A DNA stretch of 64,000 nucleotides from Phytoseiulus persimilis (GCA_037576195.1 CM075102.1:48108745-48172744), one strand, 5' to 3'; shown: positions 13,221-24,500, counted from the first letter of the stretch. A program made the numbers and translations. Notes: a model not told the origin generated them from the letters alone.

Positions 13221-14381
13221 CGAGTTTCGTGTCAACTACGTGATCTGCCTGATTGTGGGCGCTGTGCATATGTAATTTTGCTTCTACATTGTAATCTCCG
13301 CCGCGTGCTAAAACTTCGACGACAACAAATCTACGGGGCTTAATAACAGCCGAAGTCTGTAACACTCCTGCCTGGCCTGGGGAATCTCTCGAAACCGGCC
13401 TTCTACCAACATTCCAAGACTCCGACATTCCGTTTACTCGAATCAATGAGAAACTTCTTTCCCTCTTAATTCTGGAGTCGGAGAGAAGGTACGTACGGGG
13501 CTGGGACGCCAACGAAGTCTCTGAAGTTGTGTGATCATTCGGTGGCAGAGAGAGTGTTTCTTGTGTTTTCCGGTGGCGATCGGATTCGCAGGAGCGACTG
13601 AAGCAGCTTTTTCTCACATGTCGTCGAGATTCAACGATACGGAACAACAAACATTCCCAGTGGCCCCGCCCATTCCTAGTCGTTTGTCCGATCCTATCGA
13701 ACGGGAAAGTAGTGCCGAACTTGACGAGGATTTGGAACTCCGGGAAGTTCAGAATGAGAAGTCGGATACCGGAAAACGTACCCTGGAGAGTGCCAGTCGA
13801 TCTTTCCAATATTTCTCAATTATGAAATAAGTGTAGAGGTCCTTCGCTGGAGGGGGCGGATGGGGTAGGTGGGGCCATAGCTTTACGTGTAAATGTTTGA
13901 TTCTCTACACTTGGAAGTGAGAGATGCCATAGCGACCTCTATTTTGATAAAAGTGAGACTTGAGATGTTTAGCTGAGAAGCTCTTTTGCGAAAGTGTGCG
14001 AGTTTGTTCATTGTGACCGAGGAGGACAAAAAGCCTCAGTCTGGTGACGACCGTACTCCTTCACTCTCCATCAAAGAACGCTTGTTATATGATAGTTTCC
14101 CTCAGTAACAGCCATGACTAAGTAGAATAGAGAACCGTTAGCAATGAAGCGTTGGTGAAAGATACACCTGAATTTATGTTTCTTCTTTAGATACGCTACT
14201 TCCACCGAACGAGGTTGGTACGAAATTTCGCGATACTTTATTCAGAGAGCAGGTTTCGGACCGGGGATTTCGGTCGTCTCTGGATCAGAATTCAGTCGTT
14301 GACTGGAGCTCCATGGCTCGAAACGATGCAGACAACCGCTTGAACATAACGACCAGTTGATCGATGAAGGGGGACAGTCCC
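13221..14381. other. 3' flanks of two convergent genes
   Basis: This 1.2 kb separates the katanin p80 stop (+) from the gephyrin stop (-) and should hold both 3' UTRs. I see no family-level protein match. A frame at 13618-13830 (+) begins with ATG and has an acidic stretch (ELDEDLELREV), but has no other support. A gephyrin poly(A) signal is noted separately. Confidence 0.6.
14237..14242 (-). terminator. Poly(A) signal AATAAA for gephyrin
   Basis: TTTATT on the plus strand reads AATAAA on the minus strand, 140 nt beyond the gephyrin stop codon, a normal distance for a short 3' UTR. Confidence 0.5.
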
Positions 14382-17122
14382 TCAGAAGCTCAGGCTGTAA
14401 ACGGGGACTAAATCGCCTGTTTTGATTGGTCGCGGCGCGTCGTTTTTCGACGGGACGCTGATCAGAGCGTTGACTCTATGATAATGGAACAGCGAGCTGC
14501 TCTGCTGATTCAGCAGGGGACGGACCTTCAGCGTGGCGTTTTCCGTGTACATGTTCGCTGGAAATCGGAAACGGTTCAGGAGCGTGGATTCAAAACTATC
14601 GGGAAGCTGGGCAAAAACATCCAAATACGTCCGTCGAATCTAGAACGAGCGAGTCATCACATGGAGCGAGAACATCGACAGCGAACACACCTCGCAGTAG
14701 TTCAGGTCTGGGGTCCAAAACTAGAGATTCAGGTAGCTCGATCAGCGCCTCCAGCTTCCGCAAAGGAGCGGCACAGCCGAGAAGGTGCAGCGCGTGCAGG
14801 ACGAAAATGTGGAACATCACGAAAGCACTCGCAGGATTTCCAGGGAGGGCGAACACAACTTGGCCTTCCTGGGGACGGAAGCGAATTCGATGCAGAGGTG
14901 ATCAACTCTCGACCTCCAGGCTCAGATGAATTTGCTGGGGAAACTCACCGTGCTGGCGAACGTGGTGGGTTTCCCTGGTTTCAAGTTGACGCGTCCGAAG
15001 TGGATTTCATATCCTGATCTCATCAGCATGCCCTTTATGATGTCTTTCTCCCCCATTGATACCCCGCCGGATGTGATCAGGATGTCGCATTTCTTGGCCT
15101 CTTTCAGTTTCCGCAGAACTCGCCCCTCAGAATCGCTAACTACGCCCAAATCTATTCCTTCGATCCCTAGACCTTTCAGCAACGAGAGGAGCATGGGACG
15201 ATTCGAGTCGGGAATGCAACCAATGTTCCTGTCGTACTCACTAGAGAGCTCGTTCCCGGTCGACAGCACCCCGACCACGGGAGGTGGAACCACCGGAACG
15301 AAGCGAACACCTAGAATCAGTGTAAATTCACATGAATCACCGGTCGGAGGGTTTCCTCGAAAAATTCCTTCTTGAAAAGTCTCTTACAGACCAGCCATAA
15401 CGAGGAGTCCCACGGTGCCAGCGTTTATTCGATCACCGCATTCCACCAGCACGCTCCCCGCTTCAAAGTCGCTGCCGATCTCGCGAATGTTCTCCGCTGG
15501 ACTCGGTCTCTTGCGAATTTGAATTCGGAGTTCGCGGTCACTGACCGTGTCTGCCTCGACAACCTCGGTGTCCTCAACTTGAACGACGGCATCCGCACCC
15601 GGTGGCAAGACTCCTCCCGTTGAGATTCGAACACACCATTCAGTATTGACGGTGATGCCGTCGGCGGCAGCTCCCGCGGTCGCGGCATATTCCCGGACGC
15701 TGGGGCTCAGAGAACCATCGGCACGCACTGCATACCTACAGGGGAACACGCAACCGTCAGTCGGAATAGGCCAACAGGGAGCAGTTGCGATACCATGGAC
15801 TCCAAAAAAATCTCACCCGTCTCTGGTCGAAGTTCTGAATGGCGGGAAAGGCGTGGTCGTGTAAAGGGTTTCAGCACAGAAGCGTCCTGTTGATTGAATG
15901 AGCGAGCGTGATTACATGACGACCTCAATTTCCAGAGAGAATAGAGGGGATTCGGTCCATGACGGAGGTCGGACTCGACGTTGCTGTCAAATCGAACTCA
16001 CCCAACGCGTCTTGTGGCTTGACCATTTGAACATCACTTTTCTTCTTCATTCGCTGCGTCAGCACTCTTCCGATGGTGGCTCGCGCATCCTCAAACTCCA
16101 CCATCCGGAATGGTGACTCCCGTGGACGTCCGACGAGCGAGCTCTTGCCTGGGCTCTCGCTTGACTCTGAACGATTCGAAATCGATTGTTTTTGAAACTT
16201 GGGGAGCTTTCCGTCGCTTTCTGTCTGAATATCGGATTCCTGTTTTCGAGTACCTTCAGATTCGTTCTCAACATTTTTGTGAATCGTAAGCTCTCCGCGG
16301 AGGAGTTTGACAGCATGAGGGAGCACGGGGCCGATCGCCACCAGGATCTCCTCAACCGCTCGGGGTGAACCGGGCAACGTGAGGATGATGGTGCGCCCCC
16401 GAATCCCACAAACGGGTCGTGAGAGGACGGCTGAGAACGGATGAACTTCGATGAATGAAATGATGGTTCATTTCTATCGAAATCACAGCAAAGATAGAGA
16501 CGGACAGTTTCCTTCGAGACTGAATCAAATATTTTCCTCCTATCAGCTTGGTTTGTTCCAGAGCTCACCAAATGGTGTCTTCTCTAATCCGGCCGAGATC
16601 GTGGCTTGCGCCAAGGCGTGGGCTCGTTTTTCAAGGAGAGGCGCTATGGCCTCTGGCGTGACGTCTCTCGGGGAGAAACCGGTCCCTCCAGTAGTAAATA
16701 TAAGCGGAAAGTCCTCTTGACACCTGCGCGAAACGAGTGTCGAACGTCATGACTGCGAGATCTGACGGCTCCTTGCCCGACCAGCAACATTGTGTCGTGT
16801 TCCTCAACTGTGTTCGATGCCGACGATTACCATTCCAACACGACGCCCTGAATGGCTTCCACCTCGTCGGGTACGACTTTTCGGTGACTCTTTGAGTTTT
16901 GGAAGACTCCGCTCAGAACATTCGGCACCATGGGACCCGATAAATCTTCGCATTCGCCACGAGAACACCGATCACTGACTGAAAATTCACAAAACGATTC
17001 GCGTTTCTCGCTGCCTATATTCCTGGGAATCTCCAAAGTTCCGACTCAACTCTGCGAAATGTGACAAAACATGAAAGTTTTGGGTCAATGAACGACGAAC
17101 CTGTGAGCACTCCATACTCCAT
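14382..17122 (-). CDS. GPHN: Gephyrin/cinnamon: molybdenum cofactor synthesis (MogA + MoeA)
   Basis: Bifunctional enzyme of the last steps of molybdenum cofactor synthesis in the cytosol: the N-terminal MogA (G) domain adenylates molybdopterin, and the C-terminal MoeA (E) domain inserts molybdate. Nine exons join in phase: 17101-17122, 16831-16978, 16569-16723, 16002-16430, 15817-15886, 15392-15735, 14949-15310, 14691-14868 and 14382-14557, giving 627 residues. The 22-bp coding part of exon 1 supplies MEYGVLT, completed by VSDRC from exon 2. The G domain (about 1-155) shows TTGGTGFSPRDVTPE and LSRPVCGIRG. A Ser/Lys-rich linker follows. The E domain shows PPF, RDGYAVRA, GADAVVQVEDTE, STGNEL, DSNRPMLL, ITSGGVSMGEKD, HFGRVNLKPGKP and FALPGNPASA. 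Full domain order and key motifs suggest a working enzyme. In vertebrates the protein also clusters glycine and GABA-A receptors; insects use it (cinnamon) for the cofactor. One donor (GTCTGT at 15391) is weak but is the only one that keeps frame. Confidence 0.96.
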
Positions 17123-17971
17123 GCTTGCAGGCCTCACTGATTTGACAGGGAATGGCGCGCCGTTCTGGCGTGATCGTCCGGAGCAGTGCCAAGATGTTTG
17201 CCGCTAGGAGTCAGCATGCGCGTTCGAAAGTTGGCGCTTCGTGACGGGCGACGTCGACCGGCAAAGTGGAGATGGACTCCATGCGAATCAGGCTGTTCTC
17301 ACCAAATCGTTGAAAAGCAGCTCCCCATCACGTGTGGTGTCAAGCGAAGGCGAGAGTAAACACATCGCAAGCTTACACAAGAATCCGGCCTCCTGATTGC
17401 TTGGCCTCGGAAGGTCATAAAGAGTCATATCTATGTTTTTGGGTAATGCGCAGGGTCAGGGTTATGCTCGCGGCCAGGGATCTATAGATTCTCCTGATTG
17501 GCCTCCTGCACTCACGCCAATATTCCCTCAAGCGTTTTCTCGAGCTTGGCACAACTGATGCAGCATCCACGATCTGTAGTTGAGCTGATCTCAGGCCCCG
17601 AGAACGACATCTAGTTTTTCATCCAAGATATTGGTCCATTCACCAGCGCCACAAACGATGCTCCCAACCGCTGGATCGCGCTCTGTCATTACTTCTATCA
17701 GCATCAGAAAGATTGGGTCGTTCGAACACTTTTGATGCGAGATCCTCGTTCCGCACACACTTCTGAGGAACGTCTGTCCACGATTGATAGAGAGTGACAT
17801 GTATCATTTGGTGCATATTCTATGCACACTTGCCAGGACTCGAGAATATGCATACTGCAGTTGCTTTCGTGTCTCTGCTTAGAGCTAATGATGCAAAGCT
17901 CACGATTGATACATCCAGCTCGTTCTTGGGAGCTATCCCCTTCGATGTCTTTGAGATTTATTCATTTATTA
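17123..17971. other. Gap between gephyrin start and MTG1 stop
   Basis: About 850 bp. It should contain the gephyrin 5' UTR and promoter (minus strand) and the very short MTG1 3' end. I see no further gene in it. Confidence 0.6.
17957..17970 (-). terminator. Two poly(A) signals directly after the MTG1 stop
   Basis: The minus strand reads AATAAA twice, at 17965-17970 and 17957-17962. The first starts one base after the TGA at 17972, so the 3' UTR may be only some 20-40 nt long. Confidence 0.55.
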
Positions 17972-19722
17972 TCAAGCTACAGACTTTCTCACATCCGCAT
18001 CACGATCGGGTATTTCCCAACCTTTCACCCCACATGGGAGCCCTTCATCGTCCAGCAAAATTTTTCCGAACGCACCCCTCCTGAAGCCCATTATGAAGTA
18101 TTCCGCGGCTTGCCCAAGATCCAACTTGACCGAGTACCCTCCTGAACTATCGAAGTTCCTCGTCTGAAAGTTGAAGACGGAGAAAATCAGCTGGGTTTTG
18201 GAGGATAGTGGCTGAGGGACAAAGACCGAGTGCTTGCGAGATCAGCGTCTCGCCTCGCTTCTACCGCGGTTCGTTGGTTCGCACCCTCGCTCATTCCTGC
18301 GAACATGAACTCACTTTCCGAGCGGCCTGGAGCATCGTCGCACATGCGTGAAGGAGCTCGTGCAGGTTGTCCGCCGGCTTGTCCAGCCCCATATAATTAC
18401 AATACGAGTGGATCCCTGAATGGGGGAAGCAGAGAGGTTCATTGAGATCGATTCAAAGTTCTCAGCTCGTAGCTCAGCCGGGGCACTTACCGCGAGTTTG
18501 CATGAAATTGAACAAATAGGCTGCCATGAGCTCGTTGCCCACATAGGCGTCAATCGCAGTCCCACAAAGCGCCAACCGCAACGCTCTCTCATAGGAGACG
18601 GCTGTCGGCTCCAAAACACCTGAATCGGGAGGATTCATGAGTGAGGGAGGAATGATTCGACTGCCATGAGCGAAGGCATCACTGGCTTACGGATACTGAC
18701 CGGGGGAATCCACTAGGTATATCTTCGGATGTTGCGAGACCCTGATCGTCTGCATTACGTGGCGGGTAACCCCTGGCTTTGAACCCACTTTGGCGGCCAT
18801 GTTCGTCAATCCAGTCACTGATTCTCGAACGGCGTTAATGATCGATGATTTGCCTGCATTTCGTGTGAGATCTAGGAGTCTCATTCTCGCCTCTACGTTC
18901 GCGGCTGCTTCAGTATAACGGCGAATAAACGAAATATATGAGCCCGTACTGACCAACATTGGGGACGCCAACAATCATGATCGTGTAGCTTGGTCTGGAG
19001 AAGTTCGCATTGTTTTTGAAGAAATTCTCTATCAGCTTGACAGACTTCGGTATGATTTTATCCACTCGTTTGTTCTTTATCGCCGAGCAGAAAATCGGAT
19101 CGCCATGAAGAGGAAACTGCGACTTCGACTCTGAAATTTCGAAGATTGGTTTCGTTCTCAAAATATTGACAATGTTTCAGAATGAAGAATCAGCCATTCA
19201 GAGACTCTCGCTGACTCCTACCGTGTTTGACGGCCATTTGCTTCAAATAGGGCACAGTGGATCGGGGTATTGTGTCCACTTTATTGTACACTAGGAGATG
19301 GGGTCTGGCCGCTCGGAGACGCTCCAGAAATCTTTGATTCCGTCCGCTGAAAGGCACTCGTGCGTCGTGAACCTCGATGATACAGTCCATCTGTGTTAGC
19401 TTGCGTTCCACCTGAGGATCAATGAAGGAAAACTGGAATGAGCAGCCAGTTCGTGTTCGGGAAGATCTCGAAGAATGCAAGAGGTTTCGTTTCTCCCTCC
19501 GTTCATCAGTTCTTATCTTCAATTTCGGTTTGTAATGGGTTCGTGGAGTATTCTCGGTTATGGAAGCGGACTGACTCGTTTTCGAAGAGCCCAGAAGTCA
19601 TGAATCCCATCGCCTTACAGTTTACTGACCTCAGCCATCCCTCCTAAGCCCCCGTGACAGCTTGGAAACCATTTGCTTATAACAGCTTTCTGGCCTTTGG
19701 TCAGAGTGTGTAAGGCAGACAT
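17972..19722 (-). CDS. MTG1: Mitochondrial ribosome-associated GTPase 1
   Basis: MTG1 is a GTPase of the YlqF/YawG family on the matrix side of the inner mitochondrial membrane and acts in large mitoribosomal subunit assembly. Seven exons join in phase: 19630-19722, 19222-19411, 18954-19130, 18701-18853, 18491-18619, 18315-18415 and 17972-18163, giving 344 residues (human about 334). The order of GTPase motifs is circularly permuted, as the family requires: NKVD (G4) at residues 74-77 comes before the P-loop GVPNVGKSS (149-157) and the G3 motif DSPG (202-205; usually DTPG). MDCIIEVHDARVPFSGRN is a family hallmark. The C-terminal part, with LALCGTAIDAYVGNELMA and AAEYFIMGFRRGAFGKI, also matches. 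The start ATG leads directly into KWFPSCHGGLGGM, the usual WFPGHM region, so the N-terminal extension is short. All donors and acceptors are canonical. Confidence 0.95.
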
Positions 19723-20906
19723 TTTTGACTCGACTCTGTTGAAATGTCAAAGCCTGTTAGCGTGGGGTCCTGAAGATCTTCCAGGCTCCGAAACAATGTC
19801 ATCGAGGCATCGCGCGCGGGCACTTCAATTCTTCGAGAAAATCGAGGCCGCGCGAAGCGGGACGATTACGGGGTGCTTCGAACATGTGTCTCTGGACTTG
19901 ATGATGGTGATCTTTGCTGACGGGCGAGATCCTCTGTAGGCGGCCCCAAAACTTCGCCTGATCGGTCGAGATGCGAAATCACCGTACATGGTTTCTCAAG
20001 AACCGGACAATGATCGGACGGACGGGAACGTCGAATCCGCACTGAAAATCGGGCTGTTATTTTACGCGTAACAGCGAATCATGTACATGTGATGGGTTTT
20101 TTTTTTGTAATGATCAGGAAATGCTCGACTTATTCGTCATCAAACAGTGCACACAAGAATTGGATAGTATCGAACAAACTTTTGGATGCTGTCCCCCGAC
20201 AGTCCATGACGACGATCTGTGATGATGATTATGTGAATCCAGAAGGACCTTCCAACCTCAACGTCGCAAAATAGAGCTTGACGGGAATATTTGGAATCGC
20301 CAGCGGAGAAGGCTCCGAGTTTTTTAAAGTCGGCGTGGTTGGCTAGAATATCCTCTCCGCTAGAATCCATATTTCAGCCTAGCCCACTAATGGTTCAAGT
20401 CCCTGAAAGGTTTGAATCGTTGTGAGCGGAAATGAAGCAGTCTGTGAGGGGGAAGATTTTCGAGTACTCATTGAGTCACGATCGCGCTGAATTTCTGGGG
20501 GTACGACCGAAAACCCCAGGAGTCGAAATCAACAGAGGTTAAGCTTCCCTAAGCGTGCATCACGTTGAACGTGACAGGGACCACCTCGTGTCATATCCGA
20601 CGGAGAGACACAACGCTTCCTCGAGCTGAAAAATCTCGAGGCAAACGCAACTTCAAAAGCAGAACACGCACGGAAACTCAGACGAATAGGTGTTTCGCTT
20701 CCTGCTCTTCATAGTGCTTTGACTTCACCGATGTTGAATTGGAAATGAGTATGAGTCGTTGAATGCTTGTGTCGACTCCATTCCAAGCTGGAGGGCGATG
20801 GCTTTTGAAGGATGCTGCGGAGACTGGATGTAAGTTTATCACTTTTTATCATGAGCAAGAGGCTTGCGACTCCTAGAATCACAATCGGATCCATCTTGTC
20901 CAAGCA
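19723..20906. other. Upstream of MTG1; weak ORFs only
   Basis: Apart from the small ORF at 20709-20894, which is listed separately, I cannot assign this stretch. A 76-codon frame (20140-20370, -) contains KYSRQALFCDVEVG, faintly like the end of a PARP catalytic domain, but no partner exon was found. The MTG1 promoter should lie just right of 19722. Confidence 0.4.
20709..20894 (-). CDS. Small ORF, one membrane segment, behind the unidentified gene
   Basis: A 61-codon ORF starts with ATG 12 nt after the TAG that ends the ORF above it, and in the same frame. Its N-terminus, MDPIVILGVASLLLMIKS, would form one membrane helix followed by a basic segment. It could be a second cistron, an extension reached by reading through the TAG, the 3' UTR of the upstream gene, or an exon of another gene. 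I recognise no family. Confidence 0.2.
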   Translation of the reverse strand: MDPIVILGVASLLLMIKSDKLTSSLRSILQKPSPSSLEWSRHKHSTTHTHFQFNIGEVKAL

Positions 20907-22100
20907 CTAATCGCTATCACCGTCCATGACCGGTACAACAGATTCATATTCGAAAGATGGGTGTCGTGCTTCCGCAGGACGATTCTTGTTCAACTGAATC
21001 GCACATGAGACTCCGATCCCGCGGGTGGAAACGTCGTGGATTATTGTAAGCCCCTGAACAGCTGCACTCAGGGTCCCTGGAATGTCAGAGAGAACTCGGT
21101 CGGCGTGAGCGAAATCCTGGGGCACGGAGGCTTCTGGACCTTGCGCCTCTCATGACGCTGGGTGGCTGTTTTCATGCCTTCTCTGGTGTTTGCATGCCTG
21201 CGCTCGCGCGAGGAAAGGAAGACGGCAAGCACTAACACGCCGGCGCAAGAGAGTGGAAGAGATAGGGCGTTCGGATTCCTATCGACGAAATGACCGACAG
21301 CGTCGAACGTGTTGCTTGTAGGAAAATTGTCGGTTCCTTTGGGAGAACACCGAGCAGATCTGTCCTATTGAACTCGGAGCGCCTGAAGAGAACCAAGAGT
21401 AAAGCGACCGCTCAAGCGTCCATAAATTCACAGTTCATCCTCTGACAAGGAGGATCCAAACATGACAGGGATCTCATTCCTGTGGCCGGATCACATCCAG
21501 GTAACTTGACGCGCTGTTGGGCAGTCACAATGCTTGCCATCAGACATGGATTTGGCGTAATCGGCTTCGTCCAGCGCTTTGAACTCTGGTTCGGCGATTG
21601 AGAGCATCCCTCAGAGTCTCGAACCCTATCTTCTTCGGATATGTTGATGTTTCTGAAGCCGAGCTCAACTTGAATACCGAAGTTTGCGGATTCACCATTG
21701 CCTTGTATTTGTTATCGTATTGGAGGACGGGGTTTCCGAAGCTTGGAATCCTCGAGCAGATTTTGAAGTTTCGCGCCGGTTTACCGAAATCTTCCTCCGA
21801 GGCCTTCGTTATCAGGGTTCGCCTCTGGATGACGCCTCCCCAGACATAATTATCAACTCCGTATTGCATGATCGTCCGTTCAACAGGCTCAAAACGAGGA
21901 CCTTCCGACGTATTCCCTCCCGTGGCAAGCTCGACGCGAGCCGCGTCAAAAGGCAGAACCAGCTGTGAAGCAGACGACAGCCGCATGAATGTTCGGAGAG
22001 GGATTGTGACAAAACAACTTTCGAAGCCTCCTGTGTCTATGATGACACTTTCCAATGTCTTGAGATAAGCGTTGCAGACACGGCGTGTTTTCCGCTGCAT
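20907..22100 (-). CDS. Unidentified conserved-looking 3-exon protein
   Basis: Exons 21785-22100, 21506-21585 and 20907-21116 join in phase to 201 residues. The first runs from ATG (MQRKTRRVCNAYLKTLES) through VIIDTGGFESCFVTIPLR and YGVDNYVWGGVIQRR to SEEDF. The second adds EFKALDEADYAKSMSDG and KHCDCPTARQ. The third adds DFAHADRVLSDIPGTLSA and LTIIHDVSTRGIGVSCA. Acceptors are cgccgaaccag and gtgccccag; donors are GTAAAC and GTTACC, both modest. Amino acid make-up is balanced and looks coding, but I cannot name the family. An open stretch continues upstream of the ATG to an in-frame TGA, preceded by a short ATG-led reading in the same frame, so the start is uncertain. The gene diverges from ERO1 across 286 bp and may share its promoter. 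Confidence 0.4.
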
Positions 22101-22386
22101 CCGGTAGCTCGTGATCCGTCGTAGTTCCCTGAGTCCTGTATTTCACTCCTCAGCCGAACTGGTTTCCATGTCTGCCATCGAGCGCTACCTTGGCCGTTCG
22201 CCGAGCATCGTAATCGAACGGAGACCCGACCATATGATGATGTGTCGATAGCGGCATGCGGCTCCTGAGAAAGGTGACGTAGCCTTGCACCGAAGAGGAA
22301 CTTAAGAGAGGGCTGAGTTTCAGGAGAGAACGTAGAGTTTATGCGCAGAGCACGGTCTCACTCTCCCTCGGAATCAATATCGGATC
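22101..22386. promoter_or_regulatory. Candidate bidirectional promoter, ERO1 / unidentified gene
   Basis: Only 286 bp separate the chosen ATG of the minus-strand gene (22100) from that of ERO1 (22387). Both 5' UTRs and core promoters must fit here unless a first exon has been missed. I see no clear TATA box. Confidence 0.3.
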
Positions 22387-24081
22387 ATGTATTTCATACT
22401 TCGTCGCCGTTCCGGAATGTTCGCTTGTGCAATCGTCTTGCTGTTAATCAGTCTCGCGACCTGCGGACAACAGCTGGACGGCCTTGTCGACGAGTGTGAG
22501 TGCAGCATCGAGGACATTGAAAACTTCAACTCTTTCCGGATCTACCCGCAGATCCAGGCTATCGTACAGAAGGACTACTTCCGATACTTCAAAGTGGACT
22601 TGACTCGCGAGTGCCCTTTCTGGCATGACGACTCGAAGTGCGCGCTGAAGGACTGTTCTGTGGAAATGTGCGATGCGGACGAGATTCCGTTCGTCAAGGC
22701 GGAAAAACTCCGACTCGAGTCGGGATCTGGGGACCTCGAGGAGGAAGTTTCCCTGGAAAGCAGCCAGCCCAGGACGCACGACGTAGAGAACAGAGCGGTG
22801 GAAGACCTTCCATACTACGAGCGCGCGAAAACGGAGAGTGTCGAGACTGTCCTGCTCGAAACGACAGCGACATCCCCGCCCAAAGTCGAGAAACCTCACA
22901 CCTCCACCCGGAATGTCATGCCCACGGCGACGAGTGAAGTGAAAATCACCATGGCTACGACTGTGCAGCCGACGCTTGACGAGAACACATCTGAAAACCG
23001 TTCTATCGATCAGTCGCAGGCACGGAACTCGACTACTGCGGGCAACACCCTCATAAGTAATACACAGAAAGAGCGGGAGCTCGACGACGAGGCTTCGTGC
23101 AAAGAGGACAATCGAACCTTGGGCAAAATCGATGTCACAATATCCGAGGAGAGTCTGAAAGAGTTCGAGAGCTGGAGAAGACACGATGACTCGCAACAAG
23201 ACTTCTGCTTGTTCGATGACGAAAACTCCACGAACGCAAGCTACGTGGATCTGCTCCTGAATCCTGAGCGGTTTACCGGCTATGCGGGACCGTCGGCGAA
23301 CCGCGTTTGGAAAACCATCTATGACGAAAATTGTTTCAAAGGCCCGAACGGAAGTCCTTTCGAGCTGAACCAGATGTGTCTCGAGAAGAGGGTTTTCTAT
23401 AGAGCAATATCAGGACTGCACACTTCCATCAACATCCATCTCTGCGCGGAGTACTATCTGCCGAAAATGGGCCGAATCGTTTTGCCAGGAGAGCCTATGT
23501 GGGGCACAAATTTGGAGGAGTTCAACTCACGTTTCTTGGACGAACGGACCAACGGGGACGGTTCGCGTCGCTTGAAAAATCTCCACTTTCTGTACCTGCT
23601 CGAGCTGCGGGCGATCAACAAAGCGTCTCAGTATCTCAGCAAAGCACCGTTCTACACATCTAGAAGGGAGGACACCGTGGAGACGCGCGCAGCTGTCGAC
23701 AAGTTTCTGCGAACTGTTGGAGAGTTCCGCTCGCATTTCGATGAGCGACTCATGTTTCTTGGAACGAATGCGGAGTCCCGTCAGCTAAAGGAAGAGTTCA
23801 GACTGCATTTCCGTAACATTTCATCGATCATGGATTGCGTCGGTTGCGACAAGTGTCGCCTCTGGGGCAAGTTGCAGACGCAAGGATTGGGCACAGCTCT
23901 GAAAATCCTCTTCTCACCGGAAGGCGAAATAACGGCGCTTACCAGAACCGAAATCGTAACCTTGTTCAACGCGTTCTCTAGGTTGAGCAACTCATTATTT
24001 CAACTGGAGAACTTCAGGAAACTCAACCTCCTCAAGAAGACCGCGACCACGACGTCGTTCGGGCTTAAAATGGAACTCTAG
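22387..24081 (+). CDS. ERO1: ERO1 endoplasmic reticulum oxidoreductin, single exon
   Basis: ERO1 is the FAD-dependent oxidase that re-oxidises protein disulfide isomerase in the ER lumen and passes electrons to oxygen. The 564-residue frame is complete without introns. Residues 1-26 form a signal peptide (a hydrophobic core, CAIVLLLISLATC, after a basic start). The shuttle cysteine pair is in CSVEMC (C90, C95), after RECPFWHDDSKCALKDC. FAD-site signatures follow: YVDLLLNPERFTGYAGPSA, LHTSINIHLCAEYYL and RRLKNLHFLYLLELRA. The active-site triad CVGCDKC is at 484-490, followed by RLWGKLQTQGLGTALKILFS. Residues about 110-255 hold an acidic, Ser/Thr-rich insert (ESGSGDLEEEVSLESS and onward) much longer than in human ERO1, with several N-x-S/T sites. 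I kept the first ATG because it opens the signal peptide. Lack of introns is unusual beside its many-exon neighbours. Confidence 0.98.
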   Translation: MYFILRRRSGMFACAIVLLLISLATCGQQLDGLVDECECSIEDIENFNSFRIYPQIQAIVQKDYFRYFKVDLTRECPFWHDDSKCALKDCSVEMCDADEIPFVKAEKLRLESGSGDLEEEVSLESSQPRTHDVENRAVEDLPYYERAKTESVETVLLETTATSPPKVEKPHTSTRNVMPTATSEVKITMATTVQPTLDENTSENRSIDQSQARNSTTAGNTLISNTQKERELDDEASCKEDNRTLGKIDVTISEESLKEFESWRRHDDSQQDFCLFDDENSTNASYVDLLLNPERFTGYAGPSANRVWKTIYDENCFKGPNGSPFELNQMCLEKRVFYRAISGLHTSINIHLCAEYYLPKMGRIVLPGEPMWGTNLEEFNSRFLDERTNGDGSRRLKNLHFLYLLELRAINKASQYLSKAPFYTSRREDTVETRAAVDKFLRTVGEFRSHFDERLMFLGTNAESRQLKEEFRLHFRNISSIMDCVGCDKCRLWGKLQTQGLGTALKILFSPEGEITALTRTEIVTLFNAFSRLSNSLFQLENFRKLNLLKKTATTTSFGLKMEL

Positions 24082-24500
24082 CCCTCGATTTCGGCGATTC
24101 ACGGAACGTCAATATTATATCGATAGGGCCCCCTTGAATTCACTCGAGGAGCACAGCCTGAACACAAGAAAGTCACACGGTTGCGTTGCATCGCTCGGGA
24201 GCATTTGAATTACAACTTGTGATCTACCTAGAGTCTAGAAAGTGCGGGGAAAAAAGGCTCCTTCGAAAAATCGCAGCTGACGCCGTGTAGGTGAGATCAG
24301 CAACGCACGAGCCGCTGCCGCTCGCGGAGTCGCACTCAACGCTAACTATGAACCATACTAATGATCCGTGATCAACTATTTGTACAAATGTGAATAGGTT
24401 TTCTTATACACAACTCGATGAGCAGGGGAGCGAAGGCTTTTGAATTCCACCTGCGACAGCTGCACTCTTTCCGACAGACAGTTGCAGGACGTTTGTAAAA

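Noticed and set aside
20140-20370. 76-codon frame with KYSRQALFCDVEVG, like a PARP C-terminal fragment
   Set aside because: No catalytic His-Tyr-Glu context and no partner exons; the likeness is too short.
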